Below, one piece after another: positions 8,851 through 17,579 of a stretch of 64,000 bases of DNA. The notes beneath the pieces are model-generated. The model had not been told where the DNA came from and did no database searches. It worked only from the letters and a program-made list of their open reading frames with translations. Every line of letters starts with the position of its first letter. The stretch's first letter is position 1. A program made the position numbers and the translations under genes. The DNA comes from Methanosarcina vacuolata Z-761 (GTDB lineage Archaea; Halobacteriota; Methanosarcinia; Methanosarcinales; Methanosarcinaceae). The stretch is from assembly GCF_000969905.1 (NCBI RefSeq), contig NZ_CP009520.1, positions 2,480,001 to 2,544,000 on the forward strand, in the 5' to 3' direction.

Positions 8851-9726
8851 ATGGGGGATAGGGAAAAAAATGTAGGGTTTGCTGCGGCTTTGAACATACT
8901 CTTCACATTCATAGAACTGATTGGAGGATTCTTAACAAACAGCCTGGCACTGATAGCTGATGCATTGCATGATTTTGCGGACAGTTTTGCGTTAATAATA
9001 GCCTGGTACGCGGAAATAAAAGCAAAAAAACCTGCAACAAGTAAAATGACTTTTGGATATCGAAGGTTATCTCTCTTATCTGCAACGTTTACTATTATTG
9101 TACTTGTAGCCGGATCGTTGTTTGTACTTACTCAGGCCGTCCCGCGTCTGATCAGTCCGGAACCTGTAAACGCCGAAGGAATGGTTTTAATTGCAGTCAT
9201 TGGAATTACCATAAATGGCCTGGGATATTTTCGATTAAAGAAAGGGATAAGCCAGAGTGAGAAAGTATTATCCTGGCATCTTCTGGAAGACATTTTGGGA
9301 TGGATAGTCCTGCTTATCGGGTCGATAATTATACGGTTCTGGGACAAACCAGTTATTGATCCTATAATGACAATCGGATTCACTGTTTTTGTATTATGGG
9401 GAGTTTCTAAAAACGCAAAAGAAATATTTAACCTTCTTCTAGAAGGAGTCCCGGAGTATATCGACATTGATGAGATTAAGAAATCTATCTTATCGGTTGA
9501 AGGAGTGAAGATGGTTCATGATCTCCATATATGGTCTCTGGAAGGAGAAACCGTTCTTTTAACAGCTCATGTAGTTGTGGAAGACAAATATTTACAAACA
9601 CCGGATAAAATGAGGCAATCTATTAAAAGCAATTTAGAGGGACATCACATAGAGCATTCAACCCTTGAACTTGAAGGTGAAGGACTTTGTTCTGCAACAG
9701 AATGTCTTTTTGAATCGAAGAAATAA
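8851..9726 (+). CDS. cation diffusion facilitator (zinc-type efflux transporter)
   Basis: 291 residues with six predicted membrane helices and a C-terminal cytoplasmic domain, the standard CDF layout. Metal-site residues are clear: DALHDFAD in helix 2 (Asp37, His40, Asp44) and HLLED in helix 5 (His143, Asp147). The His-Asp/His-Asp set is typical of Zn2+ (or Cd2+/Co2+) exporters using proton exchange. The C-terminal domain carries a HDLHIW motif and a His-rich end (GHHIEHSTLELE). It exports divalent metal across the cytoplasmic membrane. The start has no strong ribosome site. The triplet repeat upstream may be a metal-response operator. Confidence 0.93.
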   Translation: MGDREKNVGFAAALNILFTFIELIGGFLTNSLALIADALHDFADSFALIIAWYAEIKAKKPATSKMTFGYRRLSLLSATFTIIVLVAGSLFVLTQAVPRLISPEPVNAEGMVLIAVIGITINGLGYFRLKKGISQSEKVLSWHLLEDILGWIVLLIGSIIIRFWDKPVIDPIMTIGFTVFVLWGVSKNAKEIFNLLLEGVPEYIDIDEIKKSILSVEGVKMVHDLHIWSLEGETVLLTAHVVVEDKYLQTPDKMRQSIKSNLEGHHIEHSTLELEGEGLCSATECLFESKK

Positions 9727-10039
9727 TGCACAAAGGATGGTAGCAAAAAGGAATGAAATTACATAGAAGATCTAACAAATTTTTAAAAATTTAAACGAAT
9801 TGTCAAGCTCAATTAGACCAAAAAGAAGGAAAATATTCAGTATCAATTAGGGAATGCTGTCAAACTAAGTTCTAAACCAAAAAACGATATCATTCAATTT
9901 TCACCAGGCGCTATCATGAGCCATAATTACTTGAATATGTTCCAAAAACTTTAGCATGGAAAATATTAGTTTTTGTAAAAATACTGCCGAATGTGGGTAT
10001 TATTAAAAAATAAGGAATTTTGAGGAATCTAGCAAATCA
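9727..10039. other. intergenic spacer, nothing seen
   Basis: AT-rich DNA between the efflux gene and the 29-bp repeat array. No open frame of note, RNA gene or inverted repeat was recognised. Confidence 0.5.
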
Positions 10040-10236
10040 TCAATCAATTCGTGAGTTTACTATATTCCTCAATTAATTCATGAGTTTACTATATTCCTCA
10101 ATTAATTCGTGAGTTTACTATATTCCTCAATTAATTCATGAGTTTACTATATTCCTCAATTAATTCGTGAGTTTACTATATTCCTCAATTAATTCGTGAG
10201 TTTACTATATTTCCTCAATTAATTCGTGAGTTTACT
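10040..10236. repeat. 29-bp tandem repeat array, seven copies
   Basis: Seven head-to-tail copies of a 29-base unit (TCAATTAATTCGTGAG plus TTTACTATATTCC), the sixth with one extra T and the last cut short. G/A variation (CGTGAG or CATGAG) alternates in early copies. There are no spacers, so this is not CRISPR. It ends 8 bases from the stop codon of the minus-strand surface gene, so it would be transcribed into that gene's 3' UTR. Confidence 0.92.
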
Positions 10237-10244
10237 GTGTTTAT

Positions 10245-12125
10245 TTACTGGACTTTAATATATCCGGAAATAGTTTTAGTGCTACTGCCTTTAGCATTCT
10301 TTACTGTTAAGCTTACAGTATATTTTCCGGCTTTACTGTATTTATGCGCAGGGTTCTTGGATGTTGAAGTTTTTCCATCTCCAAAGCTCCATTTCCATGA
10401 AGTTGGACTATTGGCGCTCTTGTCAGTAAACTGCACATTTAGCGGGGCTTTTCCGGAGGTCGGTTTTGCAGAAAAAGCAGCAACCGGCGCTTTCAGCGCG
10501 TTTACAACAATATAGTTCTTTATTGTTTTCGTACTGCTTCCTGCAGCATTCTTAACTGTTAAGCTGACAGTATATTTTCCTGCTTTACTGTAGGTATATG
10601 CAGGATTCTTGGATGTTGAAGTTTTTCCATCTCCAAAACTCCATTTCCAAGAAGTCGGACTATTGGTACTTTTGTCAGTGAATTTTACTTTCAGTGGTGC
10701 ATATCCTGAAGTTGGGGATGCAGAGAATGCAGCAACAGGTTTTACAGGAGCTGTTTTTACGGTTATATAATTCTTTATTGTTTTTGTGTTTGTTCCAGCT
10801 GCGTTCTTTACTGTTAAACTGACGGTATATTTTCCGGCTTTAGTGTACGTATGTGCAGGATTCTTGGATGTTGAAGTTTTTCCATCTCCAAAGCTCCATT
10901 TCCATGCAGTTGGTGACCCGGTGCTCTTGTCAGTAAACTGTACCTTCAGTGGAAGGTTTCCTGAAGTTGGGGATGCAGAAAAAGCAGCTACAGGGAGGTC
11001 TGAACCGAGAGTAGCCATGTAGATGTCGCCTTGCGGATACCATTTTGTATACACAATCCTATCACCATATATAGCTGGATCTACCTGATACGGATTGTTA
11101 TCATGATCTTCCAAGTCCTCGAAGGTTATCATGGTTTCCTTATTAGTCGAGAGATCATACATGTAAATATCCGTGTTTCCACTTACATCGTTACGGTTAT
11201 CCTCATACACAATCCTGTTACCATAAATGTCTGGCTTGTATGAAATCCCATCAGAAATTCGAGTTTCCTTGTGAGTGGAGAGATCGTATACGTAGATTGC
11301 CGAGGGATAGTCATAAAGGGTATCCCACACTATTTTGTTACCATAGATCCTAGGATCATCTGCTGTTCCACTAGTGGAAACTTGATTTTCTTTTTGAGTG
11401 GAAAGGTCGTAAATGAAGATATCGTTGTTTCCATCACGTTCGTCCTTCCACACTACTATGTTTCCATAGATATCAGGTTTGTATGCTGTTCCACTGGTAG
11501 TGATCTGAGTTTCTTTATTAGTAGATAGATCATACATGTAGATATTCGAATTTCCATTACGTTTGTCCTGCCAAACTATCCTATTATCATAAATTGCAGG
11601 ATCATATGCTTGGCTGCTTTTTGTAATCCGAGTTTGTTTTTTTGTAGAGAGGTCTTCCATATAAATGTCATGACCTCCGTTGCGCCCATCCTCCCATACT
11701 ACCAGATTTCCATAAATAGCAGGAGTTATCTGATCTGTTGCATTGGTAGTGTGAATTTCTTTTTTAGTTGAGAGATCAAATATGTATATGTCCCAGTTTC
11801 CATTGCGGTTATCCTGCCACACTATCTTGTCACCGTAGATATCTGGATTGGCTGCCGTTTCATGAGTAGTAATTCTAGTCTTAGGGATATTTGGTGCTGC
11901 AGCTTGTATAGATTCTCTAGCCGTCGCATTTCCTTCTGTAGCTACATCCTCGGACAGAACCTGGTCATCTGGTGTATTCCCTGTTTCACTTGTGATTTCT
12001 GGTGGAGTAATGTTATGATGATCTGGTTCAGTTTGTGCTGATGCCGTAGATGAAACCAGAACTAAAAATAAAATCATAATTATTGATTCTAAGGCTACTG
12101 ACTGTAATTTTTTGTTAATTTTCAT
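10245..12125 (-). CDS. secreted beta-propeller protein with three PKD domains
   Basis: 626 residues. A signal peptide (core IIMILFLVLVSSTASA) is followed by a ~60-residue Thr/Pro/Asn-rich linker, then about seven propeller blades with the DIYGNKIVWQDNRNGNWDIY signature. The last ~250 residues form three PKD domains, each with an FGDGKTSTSKNPAH-like core and a KYTVSLTVKN strand. PKD domains are rigid adhesive or spacer modules of archaeal surface proteins. A ribosome site (AAAAGGAGTAGGACA) precedes ATG. The first two blades are nearly identical to those of the next gene upstream, a sign of duplication or gene conversion. No membrane anchor is seen, so it is secreted or S-layer bound. Confidence 0.88.
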   Translation of the reverse strand: MKINKKLQSVALESIIMILFLVLVSSTASAQTEPDHHNITPPEITSETGNTPDDQVLSEDVATEGNATARESIQAAAPNIPKTRITTHETAANPDIYGDKIVWQDNRNGNWDIYIFDLSTKKEIHTTNATDQITPAIYGNLVVWEDGRNGGHDIYMEDLSTKKQTRITKSSQAYDPAIYDNRIVWQDKRNGNSNIYMYDLSTNKETQITTSGTAYKPDIYGNIVVWKDERDGNNDIFIYDLSTQKENQVSTSGTADDPRIYGNKIVWDTLYDYPSAIYVYDLSTHKETRISDGISYKPDIYGNRIVYEDNRNDVSGNTDIYMYDLSTNKETMITFEDLEDHDNNPYQVDPAIYGDRIVYTKWYPQGDIYMATLGSDLPVAAFSASPTSGNLPLKVQFTDKSTGSPTAWKWSFGDGKTSTSKNPAHTYTKAGKYTVSLTVKNAAGTNTKTIKNYITVKTAPVKPVAAFSASPTSGYAPLKVKFTDKSTNSPTSWKWSFGDGKTSTSKNPAYTYSKAGKYTVSLTVKNAAGSSTKTIKNYIVVNALKAPVAAFSAKPTSGKAPLNVQFTDKSANSPTSWKWSFGDGKTSTSKNPAHKYSKAGKYTVSLTVKNAKGSSTKTISGYIKVQ

Positions 12126-12448
12126 TGTCCTACTCCTTTTCTTTTATATGTTTTCATAATTAGCCCCAAAACTCGAAATTACTTCTTTAGATCTCTTGTA
12201 AATAATTAATCGAGGTTTTGGATTTTTGACTTCAATCTTTAATTTTGCACACGACTGAATTCCAAACTTTACAACTTTTAACCATCAATATAAGTTGTAT
12301 GACCAAAGTCCCTAACAATTAACACTTTAATAAACTTAATTAAATATTAATTGCCAAATTTAAGCAGTGTGAAAATCATACTTTGAGGTTGTAATATCAG
12401 CAGCAATACCTAAATTAAATCAAGTTTTGGGATGCTCCCTCATATAAA

Positions 12449-12800
12449 AAATGTTAATATTTTTAAGTTGTTTATATTCTTAAACTTTTTTATTAAAATC
12501 CTAAATTTGTAAAAATAAGGAAATTGTAAAAAATTCTAGAAAGGTTTGTCAAGTAATAATGATAGAAGAGAGGCAAATCTGCAAAGAAATATCTGGCTGC
12601 ATTGGCGCAAAGAAATGACGGAGGGTTTTAAAAATCATAATAAGATAAAAATAAATTAATAAACTGGATTATGAGAGTCAGTTACTGAAAATTGTAAAAA
12701 AAGTAATTCTCGAGTCTGATTTAAAAGAGTACTTTTGCTTTTTTATTCAGACTTGCCCGCTAACTCTCACTATCCTTTAGCCTTTACCTTTTCACTTTAT
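12449..12800. repeat. duplicated intergenic segment, copy 1 (copy 2 at 14643-15000)
   Basis: Both segments begin around ATGTTAATATTTTTAAG and run for ~350 bases with mostly point differences, through a region with a conserved AGAAGAGAGGCAAAT stretch and hairpin, to just beyond the stop of the downstream paralogue. The copies flank the gene at 12818-14605, as expected from tandem duplication of the whole gene unit. Confidence 0.85.
12711..12755 (-). terminator. hairpin terminator of the surface gene at 12818-14605
   Basis: Arms TCAGACTTG and CGAGTCTGA pair over 8-9 bases around an inner AAAAG/CTTTT stem. On the minus strand the hairpin is followed within ~10 bases by a T7 run. An equivalent hairpin with changed but still pairing arms is in the second copy of the segment. 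Confidence 0.6.
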
Positions 12801-12817
12801 TCAATTTAGGGCATTCA

Positions 12818-14605
12818 TTATTTGCTTACTACAATATATCCGGAAATAGTTTTAGTGTTACTGCCTTTAGCATTCTTTACTGTTAAGCTGACAGTATATT
12901 TTCCTGCTTTACTGTATTTATGCGCAGGGTTTTTGGCTGTTGAATAAGTTCCGTCTCCAAAGCTCCATTTCCATGAAGTTGGACTATTGCTGCTTTTGTC
13001 AGTAAACTGCACCTTCAATGGTGCTTTTCCTGACCTTGGAGAAGCAGAAAAAGCGGCAACCGGAGCTTTCAGCGCGTTTACAACAATATAGTTCTTTATT
13101 GTTTTCGTACTGCTTCCTGCAGCATTCTTTACTGTTAAACTGACAGTATATTTTCCTGCTTTACTGTAGGTATATGTAGGACTCTTCGATGTTGAAGTTT
13201 TTCCATCTCCAAAATTCCATTTCCATGAAGTTGGACTATTGGCACTTTTGTCAGTGAATTTTACTTTCAGTGGTGCATATCCTGAAGTTGGGGATGCAGA
13301 GAATGCAGCAACAGGTTTTACAGGAGCTGTTTTTACAGTTATATAGTTCTTTATTGTTTTTGTGTTTGTTCCAGCTGCATTCTTTACTGTTAGACTGACA
13401 GTGTATTTTCCGGCTTTAGCGTACGTGTGTGCAGGATTCCTGGATGTTGAAGTTTTTCCATCTCCAAAGTTCCATTTCCATGAGGTTGGAGAACCTGTGC
13501 TCTTATCAGAAAACTGAACCTTAAGGGGCAAATTTCCAGAAGTTGGAGATGCAGAAAAAGCAGCTACAGGGAGGTCTGAACCGAGAGTAGCCATGTAGAT
13601 GTCGCCGGTTACATAACGGTCACTATATTGCCATACTATATTATTACCGTAAATAGCAGGATAGTATGCCGATTCTTTGGCGCTAATTTTCATTTCCTGT
13701 TTAGTGGAAATATCATACATGTAGATACCATGATTTGTATTACCATCATCTCCACTATCATCCTCCCACACTATCTTATTGCCATAGATAACAGGACACG
13801 CCTGAACACCTGAAATGTTAGTTATCTGAGTTTCTTTTTTAGTAGAAAGATCATACATGTAGATATCATCATACATGTTATCCGACCAATTGAAATCTGC
13901 ACTATAAACTATCTTGCCGTCGTAAATTTCAGGCACACCAATCTGGCCTTTACCCCAGTAGGCTTTAGCGATTTGAGTTCGGGTTTTTGTGGAAAGGTCA
14001 TACATGTAGATATAGTAGTTTCCACCGTTGAATGCGTCAAAGTCTAACCACACTATCTTATCACCATAAATGGAAGGACCGTGTGCTGAGCTTTCCGTTG
14101 GTATTTGAGTTTCCTTTTTTGTGGAAAGATCATACATGTAGAGGTCATACCAACTTTCCCTCTCATTAAAAGCCTGCTTGACATACACTATCTTGTTTCC
14201 ATAGATGTCAGGCGTCGATGCTGCACCGCTTGTAGGAATCCGAGTTTGTTTTTTTGTAGAGAGGTCTTCCATATAAATGTCATGACCTCCGTTGCGCCCA
14301 TCCTCCCAAACTACCAGATTTCCATAAATAGCAGGAGTTATCTGATCTGTTGTATTGGTAGTGTGAATTTCTTTTTTAGTTGAGAGATCAAATATATATA
14401 TATCCCAGTTTCCATTGCGGTTATCCTGCCACACTATATTGTTTCCATAGATATCTGGATTGGATGCCGTTCCATGGTCGGTTATCCGAGTTTCAGTGAT
14501 TGCAGACGATGAAGCTGCTGATGCCGTAGATGGAATCAGAATTAAAAATAAAATCAGAACTGTTAATACTGAGGTTACTGAATATAATTTTTTGTTAATT
14601 TTCAT
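12818..14605 (-). CDS. secreted beta-propeller protein with three PKD domains (paralogue)
   Basis: 595 residues from the ATG at 14605, chosen because it gives the same MKINKKL-type start as its paralogue and has a GGAGTAGG ribosome site; the frame is open for 37 more codons upstream but these do not look coding. A signal peptide ends STASAASS. About seven blades follow (DIYGNNIVWQDNRNGNWDIY and variants such as AIYGNNIVWQYS), then three PKD domains with FGDGKTSTS or FGDGTYSTA cores. Blades 1-2 and PKD domains 1-2 closely match the gene at 10245-12125 while the middle blades differ. Exported, probably cell-surface associated; ligand unknown. Confidence 0.88.
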   Translation of the reverse strand: MKINKKLYSVTSVLTVLILFLILIPSTASAASSSAITETRITDHGTASNPDIYGNNIVWQDNRNGNWDIYIFDLSTKKEIHTTNTTDQITPAIYGNLVVWEDGRNGGHDIYMEDLSTKKQTRIPTSGAASTPDIYGNKIVYVKQAFNERESWYDLYMYDLSTKKETQIPTESSAHGPSIYGDKIVWLDFDAFNGGNYYIYMYDLSTKTRTQIAKAYWGKGQIGVPEIYDGKIVYSADFNWSDNMYDDIYMYDLSTKKETQITNISGVQACPVIYGNKIVWEDDSGDDGNTNHGIYMYDISTKQEMKISAKESAYYPAIYGNNIVWQYSDRYVTGDIYMATLGSDLPVAAFSASPTSGNLPLKVQFSDKSTGSPTSWKWNFGDGKTSTSRNPAHTYAKAGKYTVSLTVKNAAGTNTKTIKNYITVKTAPVKPVAAFSASPTSGYAPLKVKFTDKSANSPTSWKWNFGDGKTSTSKSPTYTYSKAGKYTVSLTVKNAAGSSTKTIKNYIVVNALKAPVAAFSASPRSGKAPLKVQFTDKSSNSPTSWKWSFGDGTYSTAKNPAHKYSKAGKYTVSLTVKNAKGSNTKTISGYIVVSK

Positions 14606-14642
14606 TATCCTACTCCTTTTTTTTATAGATTTACCATATAAA

Positions 14643-15000
14643 AATGTTAATATTTTTAAGTTGTTTATATTCTTAAACTTTTTTATTAAAACCCTAAATT
14701 TGTAAAAATCAGGCAAGTGTAAAAAATTCTAGAAAGGTTTGTCATGGAATAAGTATAGAAGAGAGGCAAATATGCAAAGAAATATCTGGCTGCACTGGTG
14801 CAAAGAAGTAGGAGGAGAATTTTGAAAATCTTAAACAAGCTGAAAATAAATTAATAAACTGGATTATGAGAGTTAGTTACTGAAAATTGTAAAAAAAGGT
14901 AATTCTCAAGTCTGACTAAAAGAATACTTTTGCTTTTTTAGTAAGACTTGCTCGATGACTCTCACTGTCCTTTATCCTTTACTTTTTTACTGTTTTTAAT
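14643..15000. repeat. duplicated intergenic segment, copy 2
   Basis: Near copy of 12449-12800. It contains a GGCTGCACTGGTGCAAAG inverted repeat (GGCTGCATTGGCGCAAAG in copy 1) and the second terminator hairpin. It lies between the beta-helix gene unit and the second propeller gene. Confidence 0.85.
14907..14950 (-). terminator. hairpin terminator of the beta-helix gene unit
   Basis: Perfect 7-bp arms CAAGTCT/AGACTTG around AAAAGAATACTTTT. On the minus strand the hairpin is followed by a T7 run. It corresponds to 12711-12755 but with different loop bases, so pairing rather than sequence is kept. Confidence 0.6.
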
Positions 15001-15016
15001 TTAGGGAATTCATTAT

Positions 15017-15223
15017 TTACTGAACTTTAATATATCCAGAAATAGTTTTAGTATTACTGCCTTTAGCATTCTTTACTGTCAAACTAACGGTATACTTCCC
15101 TACATTTGAATAGTTATAAGCTGGACTTTTGGCTGTTGAGTTTGTCTCGTCTCCAAAAATCCATTACCATGAAGTTGGTAAACCTGTACTTCTGTCATAA
15201 AACTGTACCTTAAGTGGGGCTTT
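15017..15223 (-). pseudogene. PKD domain cut off from the beta-helix protein by in-frame stop codons
   Basis: The frame of the beta-helix gene continues past its TGA (15224-15226) for one more complete PKD domain: KAPLKVQFYDRSTG, then TSW-stop-WIFGDETNS, then KYTVSLTVKN and a final SGYIKVQ and TAA at 15017-15019. The first stop replaces the Gly of the usual SPTSGKAPL, and a TAA replaces the Lys of the usual WKW. No frameshift is present. The stops are TGA and TAA, so pyrrolysine readthrough cannot rescue them. The domain is probably lost. Confidence 0.85.
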
Positions 15224-16921
15224 TCATGGATTTGGAGATTCCAAAAAAGCAGCAACAGAAAATATCGGGCCTTCGATTATCTTGTTTCCGCTGATTTCGG
15301 GGTTTTGAACATTTTTGACTGTGACTCCGGAGGATGAATTTGAGGTATTCACATTTTTTAAGATATTATTTTGTATTTTCACAGCACCATTTTTCAAGGA
15401 ATTCCCATCGATATATATTCCTTCCCGGCCCAGGTTTTCAAAAGTGTTTTTAGAAATATCTGAGTTTACCCCGTTTATTAGAAACTTCTGATACACTCCC
15501 TGATGAGATAGATTGCTAAAAGTGTTCTCATTTATTACTATATCCTTGAAACCTCCGTAAAATGGGAAAATAATTCCACGCATCCCACTGTTTTGAATAT
15601 TATTCCTTATTATAAGCGTCTCATCCGTTCCATTTCCTCCTTCATACATATTACCCAACATATCATTAAATGTGTTATTTTCGTAAACGTGTACTCCGTT
15701 ACCTACAGCGCCACGTGCAAATATCCCTCCATATCCGCCAAAAACTTCATTGTTAGAGAAAGTAGACTGTTGTGTGCCATCTGAAAATGCAAAATAGAAT
15801 GGAAGCTCTTGCGGTGACCGGTATTCCAGAAATGTACAATAGTACAGGGTTTCAGATGTTATTTGCGGGTATATCTTGTTTCTAGTTACTACAAAATTAA
15901 TAGTATCAGCGTGAGCATCAACAACATTAGAGCCGGTGATACTTGCTCCTATTAGAGTATTGTTGGCAATAAAGACATCTCGACTTAAAGACTTGAGTTC
16001 AGCTGAATTTCCTGTTATAGCATGCCTGCAATTCTCTATGTGATTCTGTTCTATATTGACAAAAGCCGTACCGCTAGCTACGTTTACACCGTACCCAGAA
16101 TTAGGGAGAGTTGAATTGTAAATCTCATTATTATTAACACTCACATTAAAACAGGAGTACAGACAAATAGCACCGAAACCACATTCATTAAACCAGGAGT
16201 CAGTGACAGAACTATCCTTGCAATATTGCATAGCCAGTCCATGATGAGACATAGCCTCACCTGTATCCTCTAGCCTTATATTTTTTATATGTATTTGAAC
16301 AGGTCTGTACACCTCGACATTTACAGTCTCGGATAATTTGTAGTCTCTAAGAAGTGGTTGATTTAAAGTAACAACATTTCCTGTTACACTTTTAACAGCA
16401 TAAATTTCTCCTGTCATTTGATCAGGATAATTATCAGGATAATTTGAAGGGCACCAAGGAACATTTTTCCAGATTTTAATTAAGTCATTCTTGCTAACCT
16501 TGGAAGCATCAGTTAAGACCACTTGAGATGAGTCTTTCCTGGCATCAGTACTCAGGGTTCCGCTTGTGATCTGTGATCCACCGAAATAAATATCGTTATA
16601 TTCTGTATTAGAAGTTTGAATGTGAAGAGTTACGTTTCCTTCTCCTATTATATTCAGGTTTTTATTTTTTTGATATATTCCTTTTGTGATATAATAGTCC
16701 CCTTTGCGGATAGTTATTGTATCCCCACTTTTTGAGTAATCCAGTGCCGCTTGAATACAGGCTGCGTCGTTTGCATAGTTAGGTGTATGAAAAAAACCTG
16801 GTTCAGCGGGTCCAGTTTCTTTGTCAATCACGCTATTTGCCGCCAAAGCTGCAGGGCTAATTAACACAAGACAAAAAAGAGTAAGGATAAATATTGTCGT
16901 AAAATCTTTAAAATTTTTCAT
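15224..16921 (-). CDS. secreted right-handed beta-helix protein, C-terminal PKD domain lost
   Basis: 565 residues. A signal peptide (core IFILTLFCLVLISPAALA) is followed by a pectate-lyase-like parallel beta-helix. The N-terminal cap AACIQAALDYSKSGDTITIR is typical, followed by many ~22-residue Asn-rich coils such as NVSVNNNEIYNST, VFIANNTLIGAS and DIVINENTFSNLS. Such proteins bind or cleave polysaccharide or are S-layer components; no catalytic residues could be assigned. The protein now ends FLESPNP, one strand into a PKD domain that continues in frame beyond the stop. It is the third member of the tandem surface-gene array. Confidence 0.85.
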   Translation of the reverse strand: MKNFKDFTTIFILTLFCLVLISPAALAANSVIDKETGPAEPGFFHTPNYANDAACIQAALDYSKSGDTITIRKGDYYITKGIYQKNKNLNIIGEGNVTLHIQTSNTEYNDIYFGGSQITSGTLSTDARKDSSQVVLTDASKVSKNDLIKIWKNVPWCPSNYPDNYPDQMTGEIYAVKSVTGNVVTLNQPLLRDYKLSETVNVEVYRPVQIHIKNIRLEDTGEAMSHHGLAMQYCKDSSVTDSWFNECGFGAICLYSCFNVSVNNNEIYNSTLPNSGYGVNVASGTAFVNIEQNHIENCRHAITGNSAELKSLSRDVFIANNTLIGASITGSNVVDAHADTINFVVTRNKIYPQITSETLYYCTFLEYRSPQELPFYFAFSDGTQQSTFSNNEVFGGYGGIFARGAVGNGVHVYENNTFNDMLGNMYEGGNGTDETLIIRNNIQNSGMRGIIFPFYGGFKDIVINENTFSNLSHQGVYQKFLINGVNSDISKNTFENLGREGIYIDGNSLKNGAVKIQNNILKNVNTSNSSSGVTVKNVQNPEISGNKIIEGPIFSVAAFLESPNP

Positions 16922-17132
16922 TGAAGATTCCTCCTAAACCTGTTTAACTTATAACCTATTTGAAAAGTGTTATGATCACTGACTTTTACAACTAGTATAT
17001 CGAGTTTCAAATATATATATATAATAAGGAAATAAACACAGTTTATGACGCAAATATTATTTTAAAGTCACATGGAATTTTGTAACACGGAAAATGCAGC
17101 CGGTCGCAGAGTGATTCTATCTGGATATTACA

Positions 17133-17199
17133 ACCACGGAAAACACGGAAGAAACACGCCTTTACTACTGATTTCCGTGTCTTCCGTGCTTTCAGTGGT
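17133..17199. repeat. long imperfect inverted repeat
   Basis: The left arm begins ACCACGGAAAACACGGAAG and the right arm ends CTTCCGTGCTTTCAGTGGT. About 24 bases pair with few mismatches around a ~15-base loop. It could be a small insertion remnant or a structured transcript end. Confidence 0.6.
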
Positions 17200-17369
17200 T
17201 TTCAAAAAATTCATTTCTGACATACTTTGGAATCGATGCACTAGCATATTCAGAACTGGAGTGTGCACTCAATATTAGAGGTCGGTTCTAACTTAATATG
17301 CCGGTGTTGGCCTTTCAGAAGACTCTAAGAGGATTTCAACAAGATAAGATTAAAAAATTTCGTATCCTC

Positions 17370-17497
17370 TTTACATTTCGACCCTCTCTCAAAAAAAGGT
17401 GATTTTTGCAACAACTAAACAAACTTATTGAATCAGATATGGGCACATGCTCAACAAAATCAATGATTTCAACTTGAATCCTAAAGCATTCAAAAAA
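17370..17497. repeat. dispersed repeat, copy 1 (copy 2 at 50128-50262)
   Basis: Starts TTTACATTTCGACCCTCTC and continues through GGTGATTTTTGCAACAAC and TGCTCAACAAAATCAATG. It is ~90% identical by eye to the start of the inverted-repeat-flanked element at 50128. Only the left end is present here, so this looks like a truncated copy. Confidence 0.8.
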
Positions 17498-17579
17498 CTT
17501 GATAAATATTAGGGAAATCGGTGCAATTTGTTACTATTTCCCACTTAACCGAAGACGCATGAATTTTAGTTTACAGTTT

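Larger units (their letters stand above)
12126..12817. other. spacer between tandem surface genes; its left half holds nothing recognised
   Basis: 12126-12448 is AT-rich promoter-type DNA for the gene at 10245-12125. From 12449 on, the spacer is a near copy of the one at 14643-15000 (separate entry) and contains a hairpin terminator. Confidence 0.6.
16922..17579. other. spacer with a long imperfect hairpin and a dispersed repeat
   Basis: A TATA-rich stretch (17005-17028) is the likely promoter zone of the beta-helix gene. The rest holds the hairpin at 17133-17199 and the repeat at 17370-17497, given separately. A short open frame over the hairpin is not considered a gene. Confidence 0.5.

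Noticed and set aside
10040-10236. Possible CRISPR array (29-bp units)
   Set aside because: Units are directly adjacent with no spacers, and there are no cas genes in the window.
17072-17278. 68-codon open frame
   Set aside because: It runs across a long hairpin (17133-17199) and has no ribosome site.
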